From positions 124,001-188,000 of the IMG/VR virus record IMGVR_UViG_3300021440_000013: 64,000 nucleotides of DNA; one strand, written 5' to 3'. The DNA is from a virus. Positions 26,226 through 34,722 of this stretch are shown here, piece after piece. The notes beneath the pieces were generated by a model. That model did no database searches. It was not told the origin of the DNA and saw nothing but the letters and a program-made list of their open reading frames with translations. Numbering within the stretch: the first letter of the stretch is position 1; each line of letters begins with the position of its first letter. A program made the position numbers and the translations under genes.

Positions 26226-27713
26226 ATGATGGGTGATAAAGCGGTTTACGATGGTGCGGTATTTTATACCGACGGTTCTGCACGACCTAATCCTGGCGCA
26301 TATGGTTCAGGGGTGCATGGTTATGTCTATCTCTACCCGACTGAGAAACAGAAAGCGACTAAAGTCGAAGCGTATTTTGCCACCGACAAAGGCTACATTC
26401 TTCAAAAGGATCTAGCGGCAAGTCAGGCTAAAGAAGTCCATGTACTCAAATACATGGACGGCTTTCGTTCGAACATCGTTGAGGGTACGAACAACGTCGG
26501 TGAGATCTGCGCTGCGATCATGGCGTTGAAAGATTTCAAAGAGATCACCGACACCCTACCCAGGATCTATATCGCAGGTGACAGCGAATATGTCGTCAAG
26601 GGTGCCGTAGAATGGATCCCAACCTGGATTCGAAACGGCTGGAAATCCTCCACGGGCGCGCCCGTTAAAAACCAACGTGAATGGATTTTGTTTCACGATG
26701 CGATCTGTGCTTTTAAAGAACACGGTGAGTTTAACATCGGCTGGGTGCGAGGGCATAACAACGAGCTGGGGAATGTGAAGGCGGATTACCTGGCTGGGAT
26801 TGCCACCAATCACTCACAGGCCGGTATCTCACACCTACACAAAGTGATCAGTGATGCGCAAGGCTATCATAAGAACACGGTGGATTTCGATCCTCTCTTT
26901 TCTTTAAAGCGTCTTTATTTCAACACCGAAAGAGAGCTCAATGTGCCCGGCCTGTATTATCAGACCGGCTACGCATCGAACGACTATATCACAGGAAAGC
27001 GAACCAGTGACGCATCGTTCTCAGTGATTCGGCTCTCGAGCCCCAGTCCCGTGTTAGAGGCAATCATCGACACTCAGTGCGGGGTAACCGGGGATCAAAA
27101 TACCGTTGTTTTTGCAAAGCTTGAACGTGTTCGCTCGGTTGATCTGTATCCATATCTAAAGGAGTTTGGAAAGTACGCGATCATAAAAGATCCGCGTAAC
27201 CACAGCGTAAACTTCCTGGACTTTAAACCGATCACACAAGAGGTGCGTCCGGGTGAACTGCAGCTCAGAACCATCGATGTTCTTTCACATCTAGAAGAAC
27301 TGCTTTTAGACTTCGAAACGAACTACCTGGAAACTCAGGAGCTGGCCAACAGCGCTCTTTATTCCATCTATGATGTCACCTCTCATTTTTATGATTTTTC
27401 TGAAAAGAAAAAAGGGGGTGTGATCACTTCGGTGATGACTTTGAAAAAGGAGTTTGGTGTTGGTGCCAAATCCACCAAAGTCGATGTGACGAAAACTGTC
27501 GATGGCGTATTGAAAACATGGACGCTGCCCCTTCTTTTCTCTGACGATATCCCAACCCGAAATGCATTTAAGTCAATCGAGACGTTTGAGCCCTCTGTCT
27601 ATGTTGTGACATGGCATGATGCGCCTACCGTCATCCGGTATGCCACGATCGTTAGGACCAACCAAGCGGTAAGTATCTGGTGTAACTATTTCGCTAACCA
27701 GGTCCTCTTTTAA
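26226..27713 (+). CDS. Ribonuclease HI domain fused to an unknown C-terminal domain
   Basis: The 495-residue protein has type 1 RNase H at residues about 5-200. The catalytic acids are in FYTDGSARPNPG (Asp), NVGEICAAI (Glu), YIAGDSEYV (Asp) and the terminal GHNNELGNVKADYLA (His and Asp). RNase HI cuts RNA in RNA-DNA hybrids, for example primers or R-loops. The usual length is about 155 residues; insertions after the first strand and the extra about 290 C-terminal residues are unusual. That second domain shows no known motif and may recruit the enzyme to replication proteins. Two ATG codons (26226, 26229) follow AAAGG; the first is used here. Confidence 0.85.
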   Translation: MMGDKAVYDGAVFYTDGSARPNPGAYGSGVHGYVYLYPTEKQKATKVEAYFATDKGYILQKDLAASQAKEVHVLKYMDGFRSNIVEGTNNVGEICAAIMALKDFKEITDTLPRIYIAGDSEYVVKGAVEWIPTWIRNGWKSSTGAPVKNQREWILFHDAICAFKEHGEFNIGWVRGHNNELGNVKADYLAGIATNHSQAGISHLHKVISDAQGYHKNTVDFDPLFSLKRLYFNTERELNVPGLYYQTGYASNDYITGKRTSDASFSVIRLSSPSPVLEAIIDTQCGVTGDQNTVVFAKLERVRSVDLYPYLKEFGKYAIIKDPRNHSVNFLDFKPITQEVRPGELQLRTIDVLSHLEELLLDFETNYLETQELANSALYSIYDVTSHFYDFSEKKKGGVITSVMTLKKEFGVGAKSTKVDVTKTVDGVLKTWTLPLLFSDDIPTRNAFKSIETFEPSVYVVTWHDAPTVIRYATIVRTNQAVSIWCNYFANQVLF

Positions 27714-27734
27714 TCAAAAAGGATAGATGAGCAC

Positions 27735-28196
27735 ATGGCTGAGTTTACTCACATCAGTGCGGCTGGATCGTTTCTAACACGCTTTCTAAGAAGAAAGCTC
27801 AATCAGATTGCGCCCAGGCGGATCAAAAGGCTCTTTTTCATCAGCTCTTTGATCTGTCTGGTGTTAAACAACCGCTCGCCTGACCTAGGTCTTCTAAAAA
27901 AGATCAACGATGTTTTAAACCTCTCATACACCAGCACCGGTATGCTCTTTCCGGTGTATATGGGTTTTACCCACTGGGATGACCTCGATTTTAACCGAAC
28001 ACCCATGATCGTGGATGGCGTTGAGTGCAAGGTCACTGATCTATTCTGGGCAAGTTCTGACCATGATTTATGGAGAGTTGCTTACTTTTATACAACGCAT
28101 GCACCTGACTGGCTTGTTTATGCAAGCCAGTCACTCATGACCACCGATGCGCACGATATGTTTAAACTCCTTAAAAAAGACCATTGTGCTCCATGA
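27735..28196 (+). CDS. Unknown protein coupled to the macrodomain gene
   Basis: The 153-residue protein has a basic N-terminal third (LRRKLNQIAPRRIKRLFF) and a short hydrophobic stretch (FFISSLICLVL), too short to call a clear membrane span. No motif is recognised. The stop overlaps the start of the macrodomain gene (ATGA at 28193-28196), so the two are translationally coupled and may work together. I have no functional call. Confidence 0.6.
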   Translation: MAEFTHISAAGSFLTRFLRRKLNQIAPRRIKRLFFISSLICLVLNNRSPDLGLLKKINDVLNLSYTSTGMLFPVYMGFTHWDDLDFNRTPMIVDGVECKVTDLFWASSDHDLWRVAYFYTTHAPDWLVYASQSLMTTDAHDMFKLLKKDHCAP

Positions 28197-28636
28197 TACA
28201 TTTTCTAAAAGGTGATATCTTCGACTCAGGTACCGACGCGATCGTTAATCCCGTTAACTGCGTCGGTGTGATGGGCGCTGGGTTAGCTGAGAAGTTTAAA
28301 ACCCGTTACCCGTACAATTACATCCATTATAAAGATGCGTGTAAAAACAGGGAGCTTAAGATCGGCACGGTCTTTACGGTTCTGGTTCCGGGTTCTGTTC
28401 CACGTTTCGTTGTGAACTTTCCGACCAAGGTACATTGGCGCGATGCAAGCTCCATGTACTACATCCAGAAGAGCTTGGCTGCGCTCGTGAAGGAGATCGA
28501 TAAATACCATTTCAAATCGATCGCGATGCCTAAAGTAGGCTGTGGTTTAGGTGGGCTCGATTGGAACGACGTTAAGCTTCTCATCATTGAGACGCTAGGA
28601 TCCTTGGAGCAGTGTGACGTTTTGGTTTATGAATAA
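28193..28636 (+). CDS. Macrodomain protein, DarG/TARG1-like ADP-ribose hydrolase family
   Basis: The 147-residue protein is a single macrodomain. It has HFLKGDIFDSGTDAIVNPVN at the N-terminus, then CVGVMGAGLAEKFKTRYP, and PKVGCGLGGLDW near the C-terminus. These are the ADP-ribose binding loops of the DarG/TARG1 branch, where the N-x-VN-x-x-G-V-M-G-x-G-L-A motif is diagnostic. Members remove ADP-ribose from DNA thymidine (against DarT) or from proteins. In a phage this suggests reversal of host ADP-ribosylation defence, or processing of ADP-ribose signals; this is inference. The start at 28193 overlaps the previous stop. A terminator follows. Confidence 0.85.
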   Translation: MIHFLKGDIFDSGTDAIVNPVNCVGVMGAGLAEKFKTRYPYNYIHYKDACKNRELKIGTVFTVLVPGSVPRFVVNFPTKVHWRDASSMYYIQKSLAALVKEIDKYHFKSIAMPKVGCGLGGLDWNDVKLLIIETLGSLEQCDVLVYE

Positions 28637-28643
28637 ACACAGT

Positions 28644-28676
28644 TAGACAGAGAGGCCTACAAAGCCTCTCTGTCTA
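28644..28676. terminator. Bidirectional hairpin between convergent genes
   Basis: A 13-bp perfect stem (28644-28656 with 28664-28676), 7-nt loop, between the macrodomain gene (+) and 28687-29541 (-). Weak TTT on the right only. Confidence 0.8.
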
Positions 28677-28686
28677 GTTTGATCAC

Positions 28687-29541
28687 TTATCCTTTAAAGA
28701 GTGCACCAAGCTGCTCAGCCATCGAATTGACCGAAGAGATCGCTGTCTCAACGTGATAGCCGTGGATTGACATCGATTCTACGAACTTAGCCACCTCGTA
28801 AGCGCCCTCGGAGATGTTTTTAGCCATCTGTGGTGAAGCAGCACCGATGTCTTCGGTTGCCATCCGGCTACGGATGAGCTCAAGCATACCCGTGGTTTTG
28901 TTCACCTCACTGACGATCTGAGTATAGTTCAGTTGACTGCGTAGCTGCACCAGTTTTTCAGTCAGTGCAAAGACACGCTCCATGTCACCAAAACGCTCAA
29001 TGACTTGACCCACTGGGCGACGTGAGAGAGAAGGGTTGCGTTCATCGAAAAACTTAGCCACATCTTTACGCCAGTCTTCCCGGTCTTTGCGGATCTTCTT
29101 ATAAAAGTCAGCGTGAGACTTCATCGATTGGCGAATATCGGCATTCGAGAGAAACATTGAAAGCTCAAGGTTATAGTTATCAAGGATGCTTTTTCCATCC
29201 TTGATTTCTTTTTCAGTGTGCTGCACCAAGAGCATCAGGTAGTTAATAAGTTTACCATTAAAGCCTTCCGGAACCTGTACAAGCGTTGCGTCGTAGGCAA
29301 GGTAATTGAAATCTTTGCTTTTATGCAAAACATCTTTAAACAAAGCTGAGGAGAGCTGGCTCTCAGCACCTTTTTCAGACAACTGAGTCAGGTTCGGCAA
29401 GAACGAGGAGATCACCTTGACGCTCTTGGGTACAATGCGTTTAAAAAGTCCAAGGACATCCGCCCCCACAGCCGACTCAACCACCATACGGTTCATAAGT
29501 GAGTCAAAACTCACATCGTCAACAGATTCTTGAATAAGCAT
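28687..29541 (-). CDS. Unknown helical protein, possibly virion-associated
   Basis: The 284-residue minus-strand protein is mostly helical and charged, with heptad-like stretches (AKFFDERNP, then ALTEKLVQLRSQLNY). ATG at 29541 follows GAAGGAAA; an in-frame codon 48 nt upstream is less likely. It starts with an acidic region and an amphipathic segment (VLGLFKRIVPKSVKVISSF, about 30-50), a layout loosely like the pair at 8960-11757. This likeness is weak. It is a single-gene minus unit facing the RecA/DnaB-fold ATPase gene. No function assigned. Confidence 0.55.
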   Translation of the reverse strand: MLIQESVDDVSFDSLMNRMVVESAVGADVLGLFKRIVPKSVKVISSFLPNLTQLSEKGAESQLSSALFKDVLHKSKDFNYLAYDATLVQVPEGFNGKLINYLMLLVQHTEKEIKDGKSILDNYNLELSMFLSNADIRQSMKSHADFYKKIRKDREDWRKDVAKFFDERNPSLSRRPVGQVIERFGDMERVFALTEKLVQLRSQLNYTQIVSEVNKTTGMLELIRSRMATEDIGAASPQMAKNISEGAYEVAKFVESMSIHGYHVETAISSVNSMAEQLGALFKG

Positions 29542-29692
29542 AGCGTTTCCTTCATTAACTAAAACAGGGAGAGAGTCATTTTCGATCACAGGTTAGTAAA
29601 AACATCAACAGCGCTGTCATACTATGTCGAAGGCTTCGTGTTTATAAGTCTCAAATTTTAGCTGTATCTGACCTCTTTGGAGATCCTTCAAT

Positions 29693-31153
29693 ATGCGTCC
29701 TCAGTTCCGTCTTCCGCCCCCTGTGATGATGTCAATTAATACGGGTGCGCTTCTCGATATCCCAACAGGCAAGTTTATCAAAGGCACGCATGACCAGCGT
29801 GTGCTTTTAGCGGGCATTGGAAACATTACGGGTTTGGTTGGTCCGGGCAACTGCTTTAAGACGACGGTCATGCGGTATATGATCCTCTCGGCGCTGGCTA
29901 AACTCTACGGGACCGTGCCTGAGATCTTTTATAACTCCTACGACACTGAAGTTAATACCCAAGAAGAACGCGCCCGTCACCTCTCACACCAGATCCCAGG
30001 CTTTGAGAATATCAACCTTCATGACGAAGGGATCTGGCAGATGACTAACCGCGCTGTTTACTCTGGGAATGAATGGTTTACGGAACTTAAAAAATATCTC
30101 TCTGAAAAGGCTTCTGATAAAAAGGCAGCACGCTTTGAGACCGCTTATCTTGATAGAGATGGTGTCTCACCCTTAAAGGTGATGACACCCTCCTTCACTG
30201 ACATCGACTCATTGACGCACTTCATGACCTCTGATGTTGAGAAGATCTTGGATACCGTAGAACTGGGGGATTCTGCGGGCAACACGATGTATATGCGCCA
30301 AGGTCTTGCCAAAGCAAAGCTCCTGATGGAGATGCCTTCGGTTGCCGCATCGTCTCTGAATTACTTTTTGTTTACGGCACACATCGGCAAAGAGATTTCG
30401 ATGCCCTCGGCGCCCGGCACACCGCCTCCGCGTAAACAACTTCAACACATGACGGGTGGTGAAGTGATCAAGGGCGTCACCAATAACTTCTTTTACCTGC
30501 TTCACAACTGCTGGTTGATCAATAGCGCACGTCCGTACACTAACCAAACTACCAAAGCGCCCGAGTACCCCCGCTCACAGGGCGATGAGCGCGCAGGCGA
30601 TCTTGATCTCTTTATTGTCACGATGCGGCAACTTCGTGGTAAGAACGGTACCAGTGGGTTTAACATCGAACTGCTCGTCTCTCAAGCGGATGGTGTGCTC
30701 GCTTCGCTCTCTGAATTCCATTATGTGAAGAAGTCCAACCGCTTTGGCTTAGAAGGCAATGACCGCAGTTATTCGTTGGCACTCTACCCTGAAGTGGCGA
30801 TGAGTCGAACAACGGTTCGGCAAAAGCTTCGTGAGGACAAGAAGCTTGCGCGGGCCATGGAGATCACCAGCCAGCTTTGTCAGATGTATGAATATCAGCG
30901 TGATCTTCTGGATACGCTGATGGAACCTGAAGCGCTGCGTAAAGCACTCGAAGCGAAAGGTTACGACTGGGATTGGCTTTTCGAGAATACCCGAAGCTGG
31001 CATACACTTAACGACGAAGTCCATCCGCTTTACCCGCTCTCAACGCTTGATCTGTGCCGCATTGCCCGTGGTGAGTACCACCCATATTGGTTATGTGTTG
31101 ATAACAAAACCGTTAAACCCGAATACGCTAAGAAAAAACGTCAACTCACGTAA
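29693..31153 (+). CDS. RecA/DnaB-fold P-loop ATPase
   Basis: The 486-residue protein starts after GGAGA. A RecA-fold core is visible: Walker A GLVGPGNCFKTT (about 42-53), a strand YNSYDTEVN (about 82-90) that places a Glu for water activation, and FLFTAHIGKE (about 223-232), resembling the sensing strand of DnaB/RecA proteins. A variable loop follows (HMTGGEVIKGVTNNFFYLL). The C-terminal about 130 residues are a separate helical domain. It may be a replicative helicase or a recombinase of the UvsX type; the motifs do not choose between them. It leads the unit that also holds the beta C-terminal piece of RNA polymerase. Confidence 0.7.
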   Translation: MRPQFRLPPPVMMSINTGALLDIPTGKFIKGTHDQRVLLAGIGNITGLVGPGNCFKTTVMRYMILSALAKLYGTVPEIFYNSYDTEVNTQEERARHLSHQIPGFENINLHDEGIWQMTNRAVYSGNEWFTELKKYLSEKASDKKAARFETAYLDRDGVSPLKVMTPSFTDIDSLTHFMTSDVEKILDTVELGDSAGNTMYMRQGLAKAKLLMEMPSVAASSLNYFLFTAHIGKEISMPSAPGTPPPRKQLQHMTGGEVIKGVTNNFFYLLHNCWLINSARPYTNQTTKAPEYPRSQGDERAGDLDLFIVTMRQLRGKNGTSGFNIELLVSQADGVLASLSEFHYVKKSNRFGLEGNDRSYSLALYPEVAMSRTTVRQKLREDKKLARAMEITSQLCQMYEYQRDLLDTLMEPEALRKALEAKGYDWDWLFENTRSWHTLNDEVHPLYPLSTLDLCRIARGEYHPYWLCVDNKTVKPEYAKKKRQLT

Positions 31154-31164
31154 GGACATCAGTC

Positions 31165-31557
31165 ATGGAACCGAACATTCAGCAGGACGAAGCGTCCGAA
31201 AAGATCGTCGAACTCTTTAAAGGTCCGATGCGCTTTTATAACACGGATCGACAAAGTGACGAACTCGATCTCGTTAAAGAGGTGCGTCAACGTCTTCTTT
31301 CCCTGGGCCTTGAAGATAAGCTCCAAGAAGGTTTTGATACCAACCGCTTCATTTTGGAAGCGGTCGATAAAAACTCCCATGTGCAGCAGTTTTTGTTAAA
31401 CCGCTACCTCACCATTCAGTTTATGGCCTCTCAGGAAGACACTGCCGTTGAACGCTATGCGCTCATGAACGAAGTCAATCCCAGTGACTGGCTTACCGTT
31501 TTTGAACAACGTATCCTGCCGGCAGTGGTTAATCTTGATTTGCCAGTTAAGATCTGA
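31165..31557 (+). CDS. Unknown small protein
   Basis: The 130-residue acidic helical protein starts 11 nt after the ATPase gene, behind AAGGACA, and is 8 nt ahead of the polymerase fragment. A central QQFLLNRYL and later NPSDWLTVFEQRILP can be laid against RTFLLNHTE and DQDWFNQVMETVTK of the 160-residue protein at 34706, hinting at distant paralogy. No known motif. Its location suggests a role with the ATPase or polymerase. Confidence 0.6.
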   Translation: MEPNIQQDEASEKIVELFKGPMRFYNTDRQSDELDLVKEVRQRLLSLGLEDKLQEGFDTNRFILEAVDKNSHVQQFLLNRYLTIQFMASQEDTAVERYALMNEVNPSDWLTVFEQRILPAVVNLDLPVKI

Positions 31558-31565
31558 GAGACGCC

Positions 31566-32234
31566 ATGCCTAAAAACCGTCAGAAGGCCGAAGCCTTCAT
31601 CCTTAAGTGCTTAGAAGAAATCCTTCCCGGAAACAGTGACGTCGAGAATTACAAAAACTACTTTGCATCTTTGTCCGATAAGGCGTTTGACGCCTACATG
31701 GAAGGGCTTAAAAGTGGTGAAAAGTTCTTGACACTCACAGCGCCTAACTTTGGTAAGACCAATCTTTCTCTGGAGAGAAACTTTGCCATCGCCGATAAAC
31801 TAGGCCACAACTTCTTTCAACGCCTCTGGATTAAAGGTGAGGGTGAGGTGCCCACACACCTCACCCCGATCCCTTATTTGGTTGTACTGATGCCCTTTCG
31901 GGTGGCCTCACAAAGACTGGATAAGAAAAAATCGATCCCTAAGACTTCGCGTGTCATTAACGCCTTGACAGGTCAGGCAACCGGTGAATCCAAGGGCGCC
32001 AGTATCTCATACCCAGAAATCCGTGTATGTGCCGCTATGGGTTTAGAGTCAACCATGGTCGAGCTCATGAAGTATCGCGGCGGGGACGTACGAGGTAACG
32101 CAGCTTTTAACGCGTCGCTCATGCGTTCAGGTCGGGCCAACATGGACACCCTCAAACATTTTGCCAGTGGTGTCGAATCCACCTCGAGGCTCAAAACCTT
32201 TCTGACTGCGTGCCATTTATCCAACACCCTTTAA
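31566..32234 (+). CDS. Stand-alone C-terminal piece of RNA polymerase beta subunit
   Basis: The 222-residue protein matches the extreme C-terminus of bacterial beta. Its YLVVLMPFRVASQRLD lies where beta has GYMYMLKLNHLVDDK. ALTGQATGESKG and SYPEIRVCAAMGLES fall where beta has the GGQRFGEMEVWALEAYGA segment. ELMKYRGGDVRGN corresponds to EMLTVKSDDVNGR, and the closing helix STSRLKTFLTACHL to FNVLLKEIRSLGI. The large beta gene at 49666 ends just before this region, so the two are complementary. In beta this part anchors the clamp of beta'. The match is by eye; a profile search would decide. It is followed without a gap by the next gene. Confidence 0.7.
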   Translation: MPKNRQKAEAFILKCLEEILPGNSDVENYKNYFASLSDKAFDAYMEGLKSGEKFLTLTAPNFGKTNLSLERNFAIADKLGHNFFQRLWIKGEGEVPTHLTPIPYLVVLMPFRVASQRLDKKKSIPKTSRVINALTGQATGESKGASISYPEIRVCAAMGLESTMVELMKYRGGDVRGNAAFNASLMRSGRANMDTLKHFASGVESTSRLKTFLTACHLSNTL

Positions 32235-32969
32235 ATGACCATGGCTGAATTTGAAACCGCCACGCTTTATGTCGAACTGGATGCGCTTTTTGATACGCGT
32301 ATGGTTGTCTTAAAGAGCTTTGGTTTAGACGCGATCGAAACGCATGTACCCCGTGGCTACTACACCCGCGTGATCGATAGCTTTGGGGACATCACGCTCG
32401 AAGCCTTTGAAGAACGCTACGCTAAACGAAACATCAACACCCTGCGTGAGGCGCTCATCACACCGGTGGCGGGCCATATCTACGACTTTGCCAGAAGGAC
32501 GTTGATCGCGTTGGTGTCGTCTCCATTTAGACGACAACCTAAAGTCTTCGTTAACACCTACCCCTACCAGCTTGACGAAGTCTCAGCAGCCTCTATTGTT
32601 GAGGGGTTAAAGATCGTGACGAAAAACACGATCGACATCGAAGTCGCGTATCTGCCACTTGAAAAGATCACTCCGCAGTATGTGAAGGACAACTACATCC
32701 AGATGGTGATGTATTCATACTGGGAGTGGTTAGAGACCCATGCCAAAAACAAAAACTGGGAGACCACACGCTGTCCAGAGATAACCCTCATTGGTCCCCG
32801 CGTGATAAGGTCAATGAGTGCGCTTCGAGACGCTAAGGTGCGCGATGTCTTTGGTGTGGTTGAAACATACAGCCGTGTATTTGTTAAACTTCAGTTGTAC
32901 CCGGTTAACTTTTTCAGTGCGGATGTCACACGCATCAAGGAGCGTTTAAAAGAAAAAAGTGCTACGTAG
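32235..32969 (+). CDS. Unknown protein next to the polymerase beta fragment
   Basis: The 244-residue protein starts at the base after the previous stop, so it is translationally coupled. No ribosome site is clear, and an ATG two codons later is an alternative start. The chain is mixed alpha/beta with no membrane span or known motif. Coupling to the beta C-terminal piece suggests a transcription-related partner, perhaps an additional polymerase subunit as found in phiKZ-like enzymes, but nothing in its sequence proves this. A bidirectional hairpin follows. Confidence 0.55.
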   Translation: MTMAEFETATLYVELDALFDTRMVVLKSFGLDAIETHVPRGYYTRVIDSFGDITLEAFEERYAKRNINTLREALITPVAGHIYDFARRTLIALVSSPFRRQPKVFVNTYPYQLDEVSAASIVEGLKIVTKNTIDIEVAYLPLEKITPQYVKDNYIQMVMYSYWEWLETHAKNKNWETTRCPEITLIGPRVIRSMSALRDAKVRDVFGVVETYSRVFVKLQLYPVNFFSADVTRIKERLKEKSAT

Positions 32970-32974
32970 ATCAA

Positions 32975-33012
32975 TGATGACGACTGAGCCTTTGAGAGCT
33001 CAGTCGTCATCA
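32975..33012. terminator. Bidirectional hairpin between convergent genes
   Basis: A 15-bp perfect stem (32975-32989 with 32998-33012), 8-nt loop, immediately after the stop of 32235-32969 and before the end of the minus-strand gene. No T tract on either side. Confidence 0.8.
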
Positions 33013-33021
33013 GGTCGTTAT

Positions 33022-33435
33022 TCACGTTTGAGTAATATCCTCGATCGTCAAGGGAAGCATCCCCACGTCCATCTCACCCGGCACCACATTGCTCGGCTTA
33101 ATCGAACCAGGAAGCTGGCGCTTATCACTTGCAACAGGAACATGTTCCGCAGGGCGATAAGAAGCCAGCGCTTTACCGACCAGGGTGGTAAGGTTGGTGA
33201 GGCCCTGTTCGGTCTTAGAGGCGACCTTGATCTTAGCGCGCGTGAGCACTTCGCCGTCGAGATCTTTCATTAACGCCAGCGCTAACTTTTGATCCTCATT
33301 AGTAACGGGGGGTTTTCCGTCCTTGATAAGGCTGGTGAGCATCATGGTTCGGATTCGGCGATTGTTTAAAAGGATGCTGGTGTCTTCACTATTAAAGACA
33401 GTGTCCTCTTCAGCATTTAAGTTGGCGTGTCCCAT
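33022..33435 (-). CDS. Unknown small protein
   Basis: The 137-residue minus-strand protein starts after TAGGAA. It has an acidic N-terminus, a helical middle with a Lys/Asp-rich stretch (LALALMKDLDGEVLTRAKIKV), and a Pro-rich C-terminal third. No motif is recognised. It is a single-gene unit, divergent from 33515. The plus-strand frame opposite it is treated as a shadow. Confidence 0.6.
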   Translation of the reverse strand: MGHANLNAEEDTVFNSEDTSILLNNRRIRTMMLTSLIKDGKPPVTNEDQKLALALMKDLDGEVLTRAKIKVASKTEQGLTNLTTLVGKALASYRPAEHVPVASDKRQLPGSIKPSNVVPGEMDVGMLPLTIEDITQT

Positions 33436-33514
33436 TTCCTATAGTCCTGTTTTAATGTTAGTCTTAACCACATATATCTAACATGAGCCCTTATCTATAA
33501 GGAGAATAAAAAGC

Positions 33515-33976
33515 ATGTTTAAAGGACTCTTCGCACGACTTTTCTCTAAGGAGCCCGAGCTCAGTCCGATCGAAGAAAGTGTTGAACGCTTTAAAAAGTA
33601 TTACCATCTTGAGCGTTCGATCTATCGAGATATCCGTGAAATCCAAGTCCTCTATCCCAGTATTACGGACTACATCAAGGAGTTAGAAAAGCTCATCTAC
33701 GCATTCATTGAGCATAAACACTACACCGGACAGATCGGTGAAATCACCCTCATTAGACGCAGAAACTTTTACACTGACCAGAAAGGCTTCTTTGTTTCAC
33801 CGCAGGATTACCACCGACGCTTTATCGATCTTGCGATTGAGGTTTTAACGTACTACCATGCTGCCGAGAGCAGCGAGCATCAAGATGGACTCACGCAGTC
33901 CAATCTTTACCGTGCACTACCACTGATCAATAACCTGATCGTGCTCAGCCAGACACTTGAGGTCTTAGAAGCCTAA
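33515..33976 (+). CDS. Unknown small protein
   Basis: The 153-residue protein starts after TAAGGAGA. The N-terminus is short and hydrophobic-basic (MFKGLFARLFSKEPE), then the chain is helical with many Tyr residues (RSIYRDIREIQVLYPSITDY). No motif is recognised. It opens a unit of four small genes to 36025. Confidence 0.6.
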   Translation: MFKGLFARLFSKEPELSPIEESVERFKKYYHLERSIYRDIREIQVLYPSITDYIKELEKLIYAFIEHKHYTGQIGEITLIRRRNFYTDQKGFFVSPQDYHRRFIDLAIEVLTYYHAAESSEHQDGLTQSNLYRALPLINNLIVLSQTLEVLEA

Positions 33977-34026
33977 TAGACCGTCCCCACTACCCCTCAA
34001 AGATCGACGCGAGGAGGATATACACC

Positions 34027-34722
34027 GTGCAACATCGCAAACATCGACTCATACCGTATGGGCAGCGAATCAAATCAGGTCCCGTAGGCAGTGTTTTATG
34101 CAATCTCTTTAGGGGACTTCTTGCAAGCGCAGGTGTCGATCAAGACAGCTATTCGCGTCTTGTCGAGCGTTCTGCCCAGCGTCCTATGAAGGGTGAGAGT
34201 CCCTCGAGTATCGTTGGGCTGGGAAAAGAACTGATGAGAGAGAGTATCACTTGGAAGACCTTTTTAAGAGGTCTGGAGTTCGTTAAGATTAAGAAGTTCG
34301 AATTCATTATCGCGCTTTACCTCGAAGATGGACGTGAACTTCACTTTGCTGAAGCCTATATGCTCAACCAGATCACTTCACAGGGCGTGATCTTGTCCAA
34401 TATCTTTAAAGCCTTAATTGGTTCAGGGGTGATGGATATTACCAAACACAGTGATCTGATGGCGCGCTATTTAGGGAACGCGTGTGCCAACATGGATCGC
34501 ACGAAGCGCTCAGCAGCTAGAGCAAGTCTCACCAAAGAACTTTTCAAACCCACGATGACGTGGAAGAGTTTTGTAAAGGGGATGGTTTATCTTTCCGCCG
34601 TGCGTGTTGAGATTACCTTAAAAGCCTACCCGCTCTTTGGTCGTCAAGCAGAAGTGCTTGGTGCTAGAGAGGTGATTAACCTGTCTGACTTTAAGGACGA
34701 TATCGATGAAGCCTCAGAATAA
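34027..34722 (+). CDS. Unknown protein made of two copies of one domain
   Basis: The 231-residue protein starts at GTG 34027 behind GAGGAGG. It contains an internal duplication. The first half (about 20-110) and second half (about 118-205) both begin with a short hydrophobic helix (VLCNLFRGLLASAGV, ILSNIFKALIGSGVM). Both later reach a Trp-Lys-x-Phe element followed by a beta hairpin (TWKTFLRGLEFVKIKKFEF and TWKSFVKGMVYLSAVRVEI). This is a small alpha/beta domain used twice, as in some phage DNA- or RNA-binding regulators. No function is assigned. The next gene overlaps its end. Confidence 0.6.
   Translation: MQHRKHRLIPYGQRIKSGPVGSVLCNLFRGLLASAGVDQDSYSRLVERSAQRPMKGESPSSIVGLGKELMRESITWKTFLRGLEFVKIKKFEFIIALYLEDGRELHFAEAYMLNQITSQGVILSNIFKALIGSGVMDITKHSDLMARYLGNACANMDRTKRSAARASLTKELFKPTMTWKSFVKGMVYLSAVRVEITLKAYPLFGRQAEVLGAREVINLSDFKDDIDEASE

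Noticed and set aside
32959-33273. A 104-codon plus-strand frame
   Set aside because: It overlaps the better-supported minus-strand gene 33022-33435, runs through a hairpin, and has basic shadow-like composition.
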